Below are positions 17,786-25,837 of a DNA stretch of 64,000 nt, piece after piece. The DNA is taken from the NCBI GenBank assembly GCA_963848675.1, contig CAWKEY010000021.1, positions 140,212-204,211 of the forward strand, written 5' to 3'. Under the pieces are notes generated by a model. The model ran no database searches. It worked only from the letters and a program-made list of their open reading frames with translations, and had not been told where the DNA came from. The position numbers and the translations under genes are program-made. Position 1 is the stretch's first letter. Every line of letters starts with the position of its first letter. This stretch comes from CAWKEY01 sp963848675. Lineage in GTDB: Bacteria; Pseudomonadota; Gammaproteobacteria; Methylococcales; Methylomonadaceae.

Positions 17786-18643
17786 TCAGGCTTCAAAAAC
17801 CACAGACTGCCTCAATTTTTTCATCGCATTTTGTTCCAGCTGCCTGATTCTTTCAGCCGATACGCTATAGCGTTCGGCAAGCTCATGCAAAGTCGCCTTT
17901 TTCTCGGCCAGCCAACGGCTCGAAAGAATATCCAGGCTGCGCTCGTCAAGCTCCGCCATCGCTTCTGATAACAAATCCTGCTCGCGTCCTTCCCAGTCTG
18001 CATTTTCAAGCAGCACCGCAGGATCAGCGCCGTGCTGTTGCAGGTAACTGGCGGGATAGGCGTAACTGTCTTCAGCCGCATCATCGACAGGCATATCGAA
18101 AGCCATGTCCCGGTTATCCATGCGCTTTTCCATTTCGTAAACGGCGCTGACATCGACATCCAGATCTGTAGCGATCGCCACCGCCTCGTCATTGGATAAC
18201 CAGCCCAGGTTTGGCTTGGATTTACGTAAATTAAAAAACAGTTTTCGCTGTGCCTTGGTGGTTGCAACCTTGACTATGCGCCAGTTTTTGATGACGTATT
18301 CATGAATTTCGGCTCTGATCCAGTGCACGGCAAAAGACACCAGGCGCACGCCGACAGCCGGATCAAAACGCTTGACGGCTTTCATCAATCCGATATTGCC
18401 TTCCTGGATGATATCCGGCATGGGCAGACCATAACCGCTGTAACCTCTGGCAACATGGACGACAAAACGCAAATTTGCCATGACTAATTCCCTCGCTGCT
18501 GCCAAATCTCCGTGATCCTTAAAACGCAAGGCCAACTCGCGCTCTTCATCGGCACTCAATTTAGGCATTTGTCTGACTACATTTAAATAGGCATCAAATG
18601 TTCCGACCGACAAATTAACAGGTAATGCTAATGAGTTACTCAT
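17786..18643 (-). CDS. rpoH: RNA polymerase sigma-32 (heat shock) factor
   Basis: A 285-residue sigma factor. It has sigma region 1.2/2 (VRQMPKLSADEERELA; DIIQEGNIGLMKAVKRFDP), the RpoH box QRKLFFNLR that distinguishes sigma-32, and region 4 helix-turn-helix (LHELAERYSVSAERIRQLEQNAMKKLR). AGGGGA precedes the ATG. It ends the ftsY-ftsE-ftsX-rpoH series, the usual gammaproteobacterial order. A perfect CIRCE element sits 32 bp upstream of its start, so HrcA repression is likely in addition to any operon read-through. Confidence 0.96.
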   Translation of the reverse strand: MSNSLALPVNLSVGTFDAYLNVVRQMPKLSADEERELALRFKDHGDLAAARELVMANLRFVVHVARGYSGYGLPMPDIIQEGNIGLMKAVKRFDPAVGVRLVSFAVHWIRAEIHEYVIKNWRIVKVATTKAQRKLFFNLRKSKPNLGWLSNDEAVAIATDLDVDVSAVYEMEKRMDNRDMAFDMPVDDAAEDSYAYPASYLQQHGADPAVLLENADWEGREQDLLSEAMAELDERSLDILSSRWLAEKKATLHELAERYSVSAERIRQLEQNAMKKLRQSVVFEA

Positions 18644-18674
18644 GATTTCCCCTTGTTATAAACTTGACTTGATT

Positions 18675-18701
18675 TTAGCACTCTGCAAATAAGAGTGCTA
18701 A
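18675..18701. promoter_or_regulatory. CIRCE operator (HrcA binding site) upstream of rpoH
   Basis: TTAGCACTC, nine bases, then GAGTGCTAA: both half-sites and the spacer length match the CIRCE consensus exactly. It lies in the 79-bp gap between ftsX and rpoH, 32 bp before the rpoH ATG, where a bound repressor would block an rpoH-proximal promoter. Confidence 0.9.
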
Positions 18702-18722
18702 TGATTTTCCAAGTTCAAGCCT

Positions 18723-19811
18723 CTACTCGGGTTTCAATTGTTGAAGCTGATAACACAGCACAGTCCAGGCTCCCAGGATGCTCAGTAACGATGACATGGC
18801 CAGGAGCGCGAATGTTTCGGTGTAACTCAGAAACAGTAACTGAAAAGACCCATCATACAAACCAGAGAGTTTTTCCACCGGCTGCCTTAGAATCAGCATC
18901 ATCACGGTGACAATAAACCAGGCCGCTACGCCGGACAAAAAGCCCAACCAGAAACCGCCATACAAAAATGGCCGCTGAATGAAAGCATTGGTCGCGCCCA
19001 CTAATTTGGCAATCACAACTTCTTCACGGCGATTGTGCAATTCCAGGCGGATGGTATTACCGGCAATAAACAATACCGCGACACCTAAAAGTGAGCTTAG
19101 TAAGATGCCGCCGCGCCGCGCCACCTCCATGAATGACTGTAGCCGCTTTACCCATTGCATATCCATTTGCGCAAAATCGACTTCAACTGACCGCTTAAGC
19201 GTTTCGTGCAGATTCTCAAGCTCCACACCATCTTTCAAGCTATTTTTAGGCACAACCTGAATGACGATAGGAAGCGGGTTTTTTTCCAGCGCTTTTAGGG
19301 CATCACCAAAACCGCTGTGCGCCTCAAATTCCTGCAAGGCTTGTTCCTTGGTAAAGACAGTGACTTCCTGAATGTTTGGGTTCTGCCTAATGCTGTCGGC
19401 CAGTTTATTGGCACTGGAATCCGACACTTCATCCCTGAGAAATAAGGAGATTTGATTGCTTGTCTCCAGACTTCCCGTCAACTGCTGGAGATTGGCCACC
19501 ACTATATAAAAACCGCTGGCCAATGAAATAGCAATTGCCAGCACTGCGATGGTCATGATCGACGTAAACGGTGCATCGACTAATTTACCCAAACTGGAAA
19601 ACAGGGCATGTGCATGTAGATCTAAATAAGCATGCATCTTATCGGCCAAATTGCCGCCGGAGACCTGAGTTTGCGGACAGTCTTGTTTGACCTGGTTTGC
19701 ATTTTGGTTTTTTTTGTATTGCCTGGCATGTGCTGCCAGCGGCTTGCCCTGATTTGCGTCCTCTTTTAACAAATCACTTAAAAAACCTGCCTTCTTTTTA
19801 TTGCTTTTCAT
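18723..19811 (-). CDS. ftsX: Cell division protein FtsX
   Basis: A 362-residue ABC-transporter-like membrane protein that works with FtsE to activate peptidoglycan hydrolysis at the septum. It has a cytoplasmic N-terminal tail of about 80 residues, one membrane helix near 85-110, a periplasmic domain (SNQISLFLRDEVSDSSANKL), then three helices with the RREEVVIAKLVGATNAFIQRPFLY motif between them. Three bases separate it from ftsE. Confidence 0.94.
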   Translation of the reverse strand: MKSNKKKAGFLSDLLKEDANQGKPLAAHARQYKKNQNANQVKQDCPQTQVSGGNLADKMHAYLDLHAHALFSSLGKLVDAPFTSIMTIAVLAIAISLASGFYIVVANLQQLTGSLETSNQISLFLRDEVSDSSANKLADSIRQNPNIQEVTVFTKEQALQEFEAHSGFGDALKALEKNPLPIVIQVVPKNSLKDGVELENLHETLKRSVEVDFAQMDMQWVKRLQSFMEVARRGGILLSSLLGVAVLFIAGNTIRLELHNRREEVVIAKLVGATNAFIQRPFLYGGFWLGFLSGVAAWFIVTVMMLILRQPVEKLSGLYDGSFQLLFLSYTETFALLAMSSLLSILGAWTVLCYQLQQLKPE

Positions 19812-19814
19812 TGT

Positions 19815-20471
19815 TTAACTCGCAATCAGTTGCCCATGATCGAGCTTTAAGACACGCCGATTCATTTGTGTAATCAGGGAAATATCGTGCGATGCAATCA
19901 ATACCGTGACCCCCACCTGCTGAAACTGTTCGAACAGTTTCATGATTTCCGCTGACAGCTCAGGATCCAGGTTACCGGTCGGCTCGTCGGCTAAAATCAT
20001 TGGCGGTTTATTGACGACGGCTCTGGCAATTCCGACCCGCTGTTGTTCGCCGCCTGAAAGGGTCATCGGGTATTTTCTTTCTTTACCCAGCAATCCCACC
20101 TTGTCCAGGGCTGCACGAACCCGGCGAGCGATTTCGTGATGCCCGTAACCGGCAATCACCAACGGCAGCGCCACGTTATCAAAAACGGTCCTGTCCTGCA
20201 GCAGTTTATAATCCTGAAAGATCATACCCATTTTTCTGCGTATGAAGGGAATCTGTCTGTCGCCGGCATGATTGAGACTCTGGCCCTCCAATAAAATCTG
20301 TCCGCGGCTGCAACGTTCTATGACGGCAATCAGCTTCAATAACGTACTTTTGCCCGCCCCTGAATGACCGGTCAAAAAAGCCATTTCGCCATGCCGCAAA
20401 TGAAAACTGACATTACGCAAGACGTCACCCACTTCGGGATAATGCTTGCTGACACTATCAAACTTTAACAT
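19815..20471 (-). CDS. ftsE: Cell division ATP-binding protein FtsE
   Basis: A 218-residue ABC ATPase with Walker A GHSGAGKST, signature LSGGEQQRVGIARA and Walker B MILADEPTGNLD. It drives FtsX. It starts 8 bp after the stop of the ctaA-ftsY fusion gene and is followed 3 bp later by ftsX. Confidence 0.96.
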   Translation of the reverse strand: MLKFDSVSKHYPEVGDVLRNVSFHLRHGEMAFLTGHSGAGKSTLLKLIAVIERCSRGQILLEGQSLNHAGDRQIPFIRRKMGMIFQDYKLLQDRTVFDNVALPLVIAGYGHHEIARRVRAALDKVGLLGKERKYPMTLSGGEQQRVGIARAVVNKPPMILADEPTGNLDPELSAEIMKLFEQFQQVGVTVLIASHDISLITQMNRRVLKLDHGQLIAS

Positions 20472-20479
20472 AGTTTTTA

Positions 20480-22459
20480 TTAGTCGTTGACGAACAAAGC
20501 GTTAACAAAATTTTCTGCATCAAAATCCTGCAAATCATCAATACCTTCACCTATACCTATATAACGGATAGGAATACCAAATTGTTTTGCCAAGGCAAAA
20601 ATGACACCGCCTTTCGCCGTGCCATCCAGCTTGGTCAGCACCAGCCCGGTTAAAGTAACCGCTTCATTAAACAGCTTGGCCTGCGACAAGGCGTTTTGGC
20701 CTGTGCCTGCATCCAGCACCAGCAAGACTTCATGCGGCGCGCTTGCATCCAGCTTGGCCATGATCCGTTTTACTTTCTTCAGTTCATCCATTAAATGAGA
20801 TTTGGTATGCAAACGGCCGGCAGTATCGGCAATCAACACATCGATGCCTTTTGCCTGCGCGGACTGGACACCGTCATAGATAACCGAGGCTGAATCTGCC
20901 CCCGTATGCTGCGCCACCACCGCGATATTATTACGCTCGCCCCAGGTTTGCAATTGCTCGACAGCCGCTGCCCTAAATGTATCACCGGCCGCCAGCATAA
21001 CGCTGTGACCCTGTGCCTGCAAACGTTTGGCCAGTTTACCAATCGTGGTGGTTTTGCCCGCACCATTGACGCCAACGACTAAAATAACAAAAGGCGACTC
21101 CTGCTTGGGAATGTGCAAGGGCTTGCTGCAGGGTTTGAGCATACTGAGCAATTCCTGCTTTAAAGCCGCAGTTAGCGCATCGCTGTCATTTAATTGGCGC
21201 CGTTCCACACTATCGGTCAAGCGCTTGATAATGTCCGTGGTGGCATCCACACCTACATCGGCCATTAACAAACTAGCTTCGATGTCTTCAAGCAAATCGC
21301 GGCTGATTGCTTTTTGTCCCAGCGGAATTGCGGCCAATACGCCGCCCAGTCCGGTGCGGGTTTTCTTCAGTTGCGTTTTAAGACGTAAATAAAGCGACTC
21401 GGGGGCCGGTTCTACATATATCTCTTCCGCCACTACTTCCCGTTGCGGGGCAAGCACTAGTTCTGGCTGCAGCCTTTCCTGATAGCCGAAGCGGCTATAG
21501 AATCTGATCGCAATCAAAGGCAGCATTAATAATGCAGCGATAGCGTTGTGCGCCACCCCGCTCCATAACGGCATGCCCAGTTTGACGCTGATAATGCCTA
21601 GGCTTATCTGAATAAACAGCAGCACACTCAACCATAAACCGGCTCGTCTTTGCGATTTTGGCGCATGTGCCGATGTCGCACTCAACATGACGGCGCTGAG
21701 CAGGACAAAACAAACCAGCGCGCCCACTCTATGCAGACTGTGCGCAGCCACTTGCGCAGTAAACGAGATGACGCCGGTATACCCGGTGAACAAGCCGTTA
21801 AATAAATTCAGCGCCGTCTGATAATCGGCCTCAGGCCACCAGAAGCCGTTGCACTGGGGGAAGCCGGTGCAGGCCAGGGCCGCATAATTGCTGCTGACCC
21901 AGCCACCCAAAACGATCTGCAAGAACAGAACCAGCAAGGCAACGTTGGCAAAAACGCCAAGTCCCGCCTTGGGTTTTATGCTGACGATTTCAGGATTTGC
22001 GCGCAGATACAACCAAAACAGTAGCCAAAAAGTCACCATGCCCAGCACAAGATGACCCGTTACGACAATAGGCATCACCTGCATTTTCACGGCCCACATG
22101 CCTAAAGCCGCCTGCAAGGCAACTATAAACACCAGCCCGGCTGAAGCCGCTACCGCCGCCGGCCGGCAATGTTTTTCGCGCCAGGAAGTCAGTGCCAGCA
22201 ACAAGATCATGATTCCCAGCACAGACGCCAGATAACGATGACTCATTTCCTTCCAGGCCTTGCCGGTATCCAGTGGCTTGTCGGGAAACGCCTGCATGGC
22301 CTGCGCTTTGAAATCGGCACTATCACTAATGATGGCCTGTCCGTAACAACCAGGCCAGTCAGGACAGCCCAGACCAGCACCGGATAAACGCACGTAGGCG
22401 CCTACTATGATAACTATTAACGCTAAAACAACGCTTAAGAGTGTTATTTTTCTAAACAT
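20480..22459 (-). CDS. ctaA-ftsY: Fused heme A synthase (CtaA/COX15) - SRP receptor FtsY
   Basis: One 659-residue frame. Residues 1-325 are a complete heme A synthase: eight membrane helices, heme-ligand histidines H74, H136, H243 and H304, and the extracytoplasmic cysteine pairs C32/C38 and C197/C203. Residues 326-352 form a short acidic linker (LAPQREVVAEEIYVEPAPES). Residues 353-659 are a full FtsY NG domain with GVNGAGKTTT at 463-472, DTAGR at 545-549 and TKLDGTAKGG at 609-618. The last CtaA helix should end in the cytoplasm, placing the GTPase correctly. The join sits where the oxidase-assembly cluster meets ftsE-ftsX-rpoH. A GTG at 21433 (residue 343) preceded by CGGGAAG could allow a separate FtsY product. 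Confidence 0.9.
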   Translation of the reverse strand: MFRKITLLSVVLALIVIIVGAYVRLSGAGLGCPDWPGCYGQAIISDSADFKAQAMQAFPDKPLDTGKAWKEMSHRYLASVLGIMILLLALTSWREKHCRPAAVAASAGLVFIVALQAALGMWAVKMQVMPIVVTGHLVLGMVTFWLLFWLYLRANPEIVSIKPKAGLGVFANVALLVLFLQIVLGGWVSSNYAALACTGFPQCNGFWWPEADYQTALNLFNGLFTGYTGVISFTAQVAAHSLHRVGALVCFVLLSAVMLSATSAHAPKSQRRAGLWLSVLLFIQISLGIISVKLGMPLWSGVAHNAIAALLMLPLIAIRFYSRFGYQERLQPELVLAPQREVVAEEIYVEPAPESLYLRLKTQLKKTRTGLGGVLAAIPLGQKAISRDLLEDIEASLLMADVGVDATTDIIKRLTDSVERRQLNDSDALTAALKQELLSMLKPCSKPLHIPKQESPFVILVVGVNGAGKTTTIGKLAKRLQAQGHSVMLAAGDTFRAAAVEQLQTWGERNNIAVVAQHTGADSASVIYDGVQSAQAKGIDVLIADTAGRLHTKSHLMDELKKVKRIMAKLDASAPHEVLLVLDAGTGQNALSQAKLFNEAVTLTGLVLTKLDGTAKGGVIFALAKQFGIPIRYIGIGEGIDDLQDFDAENFVNALFVND

Positions 22460-22469
22460 GTTATTGCCA

Positions 22470-23066
22470 TTAACCGATTTGTGAAATTCTCAGAAGATGC
22501 ATGAGATCATTTTTTACTTCATAGGGGTCGAAGCCCGGCTCATACTGCATCATTAAATTGCCCAAGGGGTCCATTAAAAAAAGCATACCTTCCGGCACAT
22601 TACCCTGTCTGATTTCGGTCATTTTTTTGACCACAGCAGCGCTGGGCTTAACCCTTAATAATCGCGTATCGTCACGCCACCATTGAGCGGCAGTTTCAGG
22701 GGCAACGTCATTAAAAACAAGGACAACGCGCCGGGTGCGCGTCAACTCTTTACTTAACATCAACTGGATTTGTTTGGTCTTATGAATCGCCTCAAGACAC
22801 AATTGACTGCATCCCGGCACCGGAATCACATTGATAATCAGCCAGTGCCCGGACAGTTGATCCATGTTATCCGAGCTAAACTGATCAAAGCCGGTAAAAT
22901 CAGAGCGTTGAGTGGTGACTATCGGCGTAATCAATTCGCCGTGATTAGTTCTGCCTTTCAACAGTCCGGGATTTTGCTTTAATCCCCAGGCGATCAGGAA
23001 GGGAACGATGGACATGCCAAAAATAATCAGAATTAACAGGCGATTTTTTTTCTGTTGCTGAGTCAT
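22470..23066 (-). CDS. SCO-like thioredoxin-fold protein of the oxidase assembly cluster
   Basis: A 198-residue protein with one N-terminal membrane helix (residues about 9-28) and a periplasmic thioredoxin-like domain. PGCSQLCLEAIH gives the CxxxC pair of SCO copper chaperones, but I do not see the later SCO histidine clearly. It may therefore be a divergent SCO or a thiol reductase for CuA maturation. Its start overlaps the surf1 stop by 4 bases, and the ctaA-ftsY gene follows after 10 bp. Confidence 0.7.
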   Translation of the reverse strand: MTQQQKKNRLLILIIFGMSIVPFLIAWGLKQNPGLLKGRTNHGELITPIVTTQRSDFTGFDQFSSDNMDQLSGHWLIINVIPVPGCSQLCLEAIHKTKQIQLMLSKELTRTRRVVLVFNDVAPETAAQWWRDDTRLLRVKPSAAVVKKMTEIRQGNVPEGMLFLMDPLGNLMMQYEPGFDPYEVKNDLMHLLRISQIG

Positions 23067-23794
23067 TGTTTCTTGAAACTATACCAAAAAAATAGAATTG
23101 TAAGCGTCAACGCCAAGCCAAACCACTGCAGTGCATAGGCTATGTGTTGTTCTGGCGGCATGACAGTAGCTGTCTGCCATTCGCGTTTAAAACCGTCGGC
23201 TAAATCTTTATCCAGTTCAACCTGGAATGGCAATAATGCATAGCCTAATTTCTTGGCCAGCATTTCACTGTCAGCCACTTGTACCAGCGATGGCCAGCCA
23301 TCACCGGGTATCTCAGCACCCGCGAGTTTTATACCCACAACAGGGAAATAATTTATGCGGCCGGTAAGCGTTGTTTCAAGAGTATGAATCGGTAAGTCGG
23401 GCAATATTAAACGATTCCGGTTTACAGGTACCCAGCCTCTATTGATTAAAACTGCCTGTTCTGTGCCCTGCACCAAAAATGGAGTCAATATATAATAACC
23501 GGCTTTGCCCTCACTAATTTGATTATCCAGCAAAAATTGATGTGCTGGATCGTACTGACCGGTAATTTCCACTCTTCTATAGCGCAGCGCCTCGGCATCG
23601 GCAGCAATCGCTGCAGTAAAATCCAGGACGTCACTCGCTGCTCTCTGCTGTTGCTGCTGAATTAATTCCCGCTTCGCTTCCGCACGGCCTAATTGCCAGT
23701 TGCCTAGTGCCAACAACACCGGCAGCAGACACAGATACGCCAGCGTTGGCGCCATTTCCAATCGTAATGTACGATTGCCTATCTTTATAAGCAT
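23063..23794 (-). CDS. SURF1 family cytochrome oxidase assembly protein
   Basis: A 243-residue protein with the SURF1 layout: an N-terminal helix (LAYLCLLPVLLALGNWQLGRAEAKR), a periplasmic domain (RRVEITGQYDP, LLDNQISEGKAGYYILTPF, VLINRGWVP) and a C-terminal helix (YALQWFGLALTLTILFFWY). It helps insert heme a into subunit I. I chose the ATG at 23794; upstream codons in frame overlap the divergent DUF2909 gene. It heads the surf1 / SCO-like / ctaA-ftsY series. Confidence 0.88.
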   Translation of the reverse strand: MLIKIGNRTLRLEMAPTLAYLCLLPVLLALGNWQLGRAEAKRELIQQQQQRAASDVLDFTAAIAADAEALRYRRVEITGQYDPAHQFLLDNQISEGKAGYYILTPFLVQGTEQAVLINRGWVPVNRNRLILPDLPIHTLETTLTGRINYFPVVGIKLAGAEIPGDGWPSLVQVADSEMLAKKLGYALLPFQVELDKDLADGFKREWQTATVMPPEQHIAYALQWFGLALTLTILFFWYSFKKQ

Positions 23795-23872
23795 ACTTTT
23801 TTTATTTACCCTATTGGCACAGACACCTGAATAACCGAGAATACCAGCTCTTCTTGCCAGCGTTATGACATC

Positions 23873-24130
23873 ATGATTATAAAAAGCATCATAATTATTG
23901 CCTTTGTTCTGATCATTATCAGCCTCGGTTCCGCTTTGTTTCATCTAGTCAAACACAAAGGCCAGCAACAATCGGAAAAGACCGTCAAAGCACTGACTGT
24001 TCGGATTACCCTTTCACTCATTTTGTTTATTTTCATTTTCATCGCATTTGCCACAGGTATTTTCAAACCCCATGGACTCGGCGTGCACATGAATATGCCC
24101 AAAGCGACACAGCCCGGCCCTGTTAAATAA
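23873..24130 (+). CDS. DUF2909 small twin-transmembrane protein
   Basis: An 85-residue protein with two hydrophobic helices (residues 2-27 and 42-66) separated by a basic loop, typical of DUF2909, a family often found among cytochrome oxidase genes. It is the only plus-strand gene between coxC and surf1, divergent from surf1. Its function is unknown; an oxidase accessory role is inferred from context. Confidence 0.75.
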   Translation: MIIKSIIIIAFVLIIISLGSALFHLVKHKGQQQSEKTVKALTVRITLSLILFIFIFIAFATGIFKPHGLGVHMNMPKATQPGPVK

Positions 24131-24160
24131 TTCACCCGGCGGCCGGCGGGACAACCGGCA

Positions 24161-24195
24161 AAAAAAAAGCGCTGCCTGTTAAGCAGCGCTTTTTT
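24161..24195. terminator. Bidirectional intrinsic terminator between DUF2909 and coxC
   Basis: Stem AAGCGCTGC / GCAGCGCTT with a 7-base loop, A8 to the left and T6 to the right. It serves the convergent DUF2909 and coxC genes, and separates coxC from surf1 transcripts. Confidence 0.9.
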
Positions 24196-24212
24196 GACCC
24201 TGTCTGTTATGC

Positions 24213-25076
24213 CTACATCAAGTAGACGAATACAAACAAGCCCAGCCAAACCACGTCAACAAAGTGCCAGTACCAGGCCGCGGCCTCGAAGGCAAAGTGA
24301 TTTTCTGGTTTAAAGTGACCCTTCCAGCTACGGAACAATACCACACTTAGAATGATTGCGCCGATGCACACATGCAAACCGTGGAAACCTGTCAACATAA
24401 AGAAGGTAGAACCATAAATACCAGAGCCTAAGGTCAGACCCATTTCGGTATACGCTTCATGATATTCAAAAGCCTGAAAGGCAACGAACAGAAAGCCCAA
24501 GACTACTGTCGCAATCAGTCCCTGTATCAACTGTTCGCGTTTTTTTGCCAGCAAGCCGTGGTGAGCCCAGGTGCAGGTTACGCCGCTGCTTAGCAGAATC
24601 AGGGTGTTCAGAAAAGGCAGACCCCAGGCACCCATTTCTTCAAATTCGCCGCCAACATTGCCCGGGCCATTGGTGGGCCAGGTTGCGGTATAGGACGGCC
24701 ACAACAATTCCCTGGTGGCTGCGCCGGTGCCTTCGCCGCCCAACCAGGGCACAGACAAGTTACGGGTGTACCAGAGCGTACCAAAAAATACCGCGAAGAA
24801 CATGATTTCTGAAAAAATAAACCACATCATACCCATGCGATAGGAGATACCTACCTGAGTATTGTACATACCGGACTCGCTTTCCCCCGCTTGCAAGGTA
24901 AACCAGCCCGCCAGCATGACAATAAATATCACCAGCCCCATGATCATCCAGGCCGGGCCAACAGATGAGCCGTTTAAATAATTTGCAAATCCAGCCAGCA
25001 TACAAAGCAAACCAGCAGTACCAATGACCGGCCAGGTCGCTTTATGCGGAATGTAATAAGCGTTATTAGTAGACAT
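24213..25076 (-). CDS. coxC: Cytochrome c oxidase subunit III
   Basis: A 287-residue membrane protein with seven predicted helices and subunit III hallmarks (SEIMFFAVFFGTLWYTR, TYTEMGLTLGSGIYGSTFFMLTGFHG-type region, WYWHFVDVVWLGLFVFVYL at the end). It ends the coxB-coxA-ctaG-coxC series on the minus strand, 12 bp after ctaG, with a strong terminator downstream. Confidence 0.96.
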   Translation of the reverse strand: MSTNNAYYIPHKATWPVIGTAGLLCMLAGFANYLNGSSVGPAWMIMGLVIFIVMLAGWFTLQAGESESGMYNTQVGISYRMGMMWFIFSEIMFFAVFFGTLWYTRNLSVPWLGGEGTGAATRELLWPSYTATWPTNGPGNVGGEFEEMGAWGLPFLNTLILLSSGVTCTWAHHGLLAKKREQLIQGLIATVVLGFLFVAFQAFEYHEAYTEMGLTLGSGIYGSTFFMLTGFHGLHVCIGAIILSVVLFRSWKGHFKPENHFAFEAAAWYWHFVDVVWLGLFVFVYLM

Positions 25077-25088
25077 AACCTTCCCCTT

Positions 25089-25634
25089 TTATTTTTTTAC
25101 TGATCGCTCAGTATTGTCAAAAAATGTGTATGCAAGCGTAATTGTTTTGTATTTGTCAGGCAACTTAGGATCAACAACAAAACGCACCGGCATGGTTTTG
25201 CCTTCGTGCGCCTGAAACGTCTGTTGCGTAAAACAAAAACACTCGGTTTTTTTAAAATATTCGGCAGCAAGACCAGGCGATATGCTTGGAATGGCCTGAG
25301 CAGTCATTACTTTATCGGTCTGGTTTTCAGCATAAAAATTCACCGTATAGTATTCACCCGGATGAATCTTCAATTTTTTGGTTTCCGCACGAAACACCAT
25401 CGGTGTAGATTCATTTAGCGAGACCATAAATTCGACGGTAATTTCTCGATTCTTGTCTACTGCGTAGCCAACCTCTTTGACTGCGGCTGCTTCAACTTTG
25501 CCATTGATGCCGGTAATGTCGCACAAAACATCATAGAGCGGCACCAGCGCATAACCAAAACCAAACATGCCCACCGCAACAAAAAACAATATCCGCACCA
25601 GCTTGGCATTTTTTTCCCGGGAGCCTGCGTTCAT
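25089..25634 (-). CDS. ctaG: Cytochrome c oxidase assembly protein CtaG/Cox11
   Basis: A 181-residue copper chaperone for the CuB site. It has a single N-terminal helix (VRILFFVAVGMFGFGYALVPLYD) and a periplasmic domain with the copper-binding ECFCF motif followed by QQTFQAHEGKTMPVRFVVDP. The ATG overlaps the TGA of the preceding 32-residue ORF (ATGA), so translation is coupled. Confidence 0.94.
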   Translation of the reverse strand: MNAGSREKNAKLVRILFFVAVGMFGFGYALVPLYDVLCDITGINGKVEAAAVKEVGYAVDKNREITVEFMVSLNESTPMVFRAETKKLKIHPGEYYTVNFYAENQTDKVMTAQAIPSISPGLAAEYFKKTECFCFTQQTFQAHEGKTMPVRFVVDPKLPDKYKTITLAYTFFDNTERSVKK

Positions 25635-25729
25635 TGGGACAGCGCTCTTAAAACTGCAAACACATAAATAACGGCCGCAACCGCAACCAATACCAATGCT
25701 GTCAGAATATTTTTGTGTTTAGTATTCAT
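25631..25729 (-). CDS. 32-residue single-helix membrane protein in the oxidase operon
   Basis: ATG at 25729 with CAGGTGAAAT just upstream encodes MNTKHKNILTALVLVAVAAV then IYVFAVLRALSQ. It is one membrane helix with a short basic N-terminus. Its stop overlaps the ctaG start by ATGA. The position between coxA and ctaG matches small oxidase-assembly membrane proteins annotated in other proteobacteria. Function is by context only. Confidence 0.7.
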   Translation of the reverse strand: MNTKHKNILTALVLVAVAAVIYVFAVLRALSQ

Positions 25730-25837
25730 ATTTCACCTGATACCCAAACCGGTCTGGCCAGGTATCTTTTAGCGTGTTGTTACCTGATGGCTGTAGGCAG
25801 ACTGCTTGCTCGGAAACAGCCTGCCTGTTAACCACGC

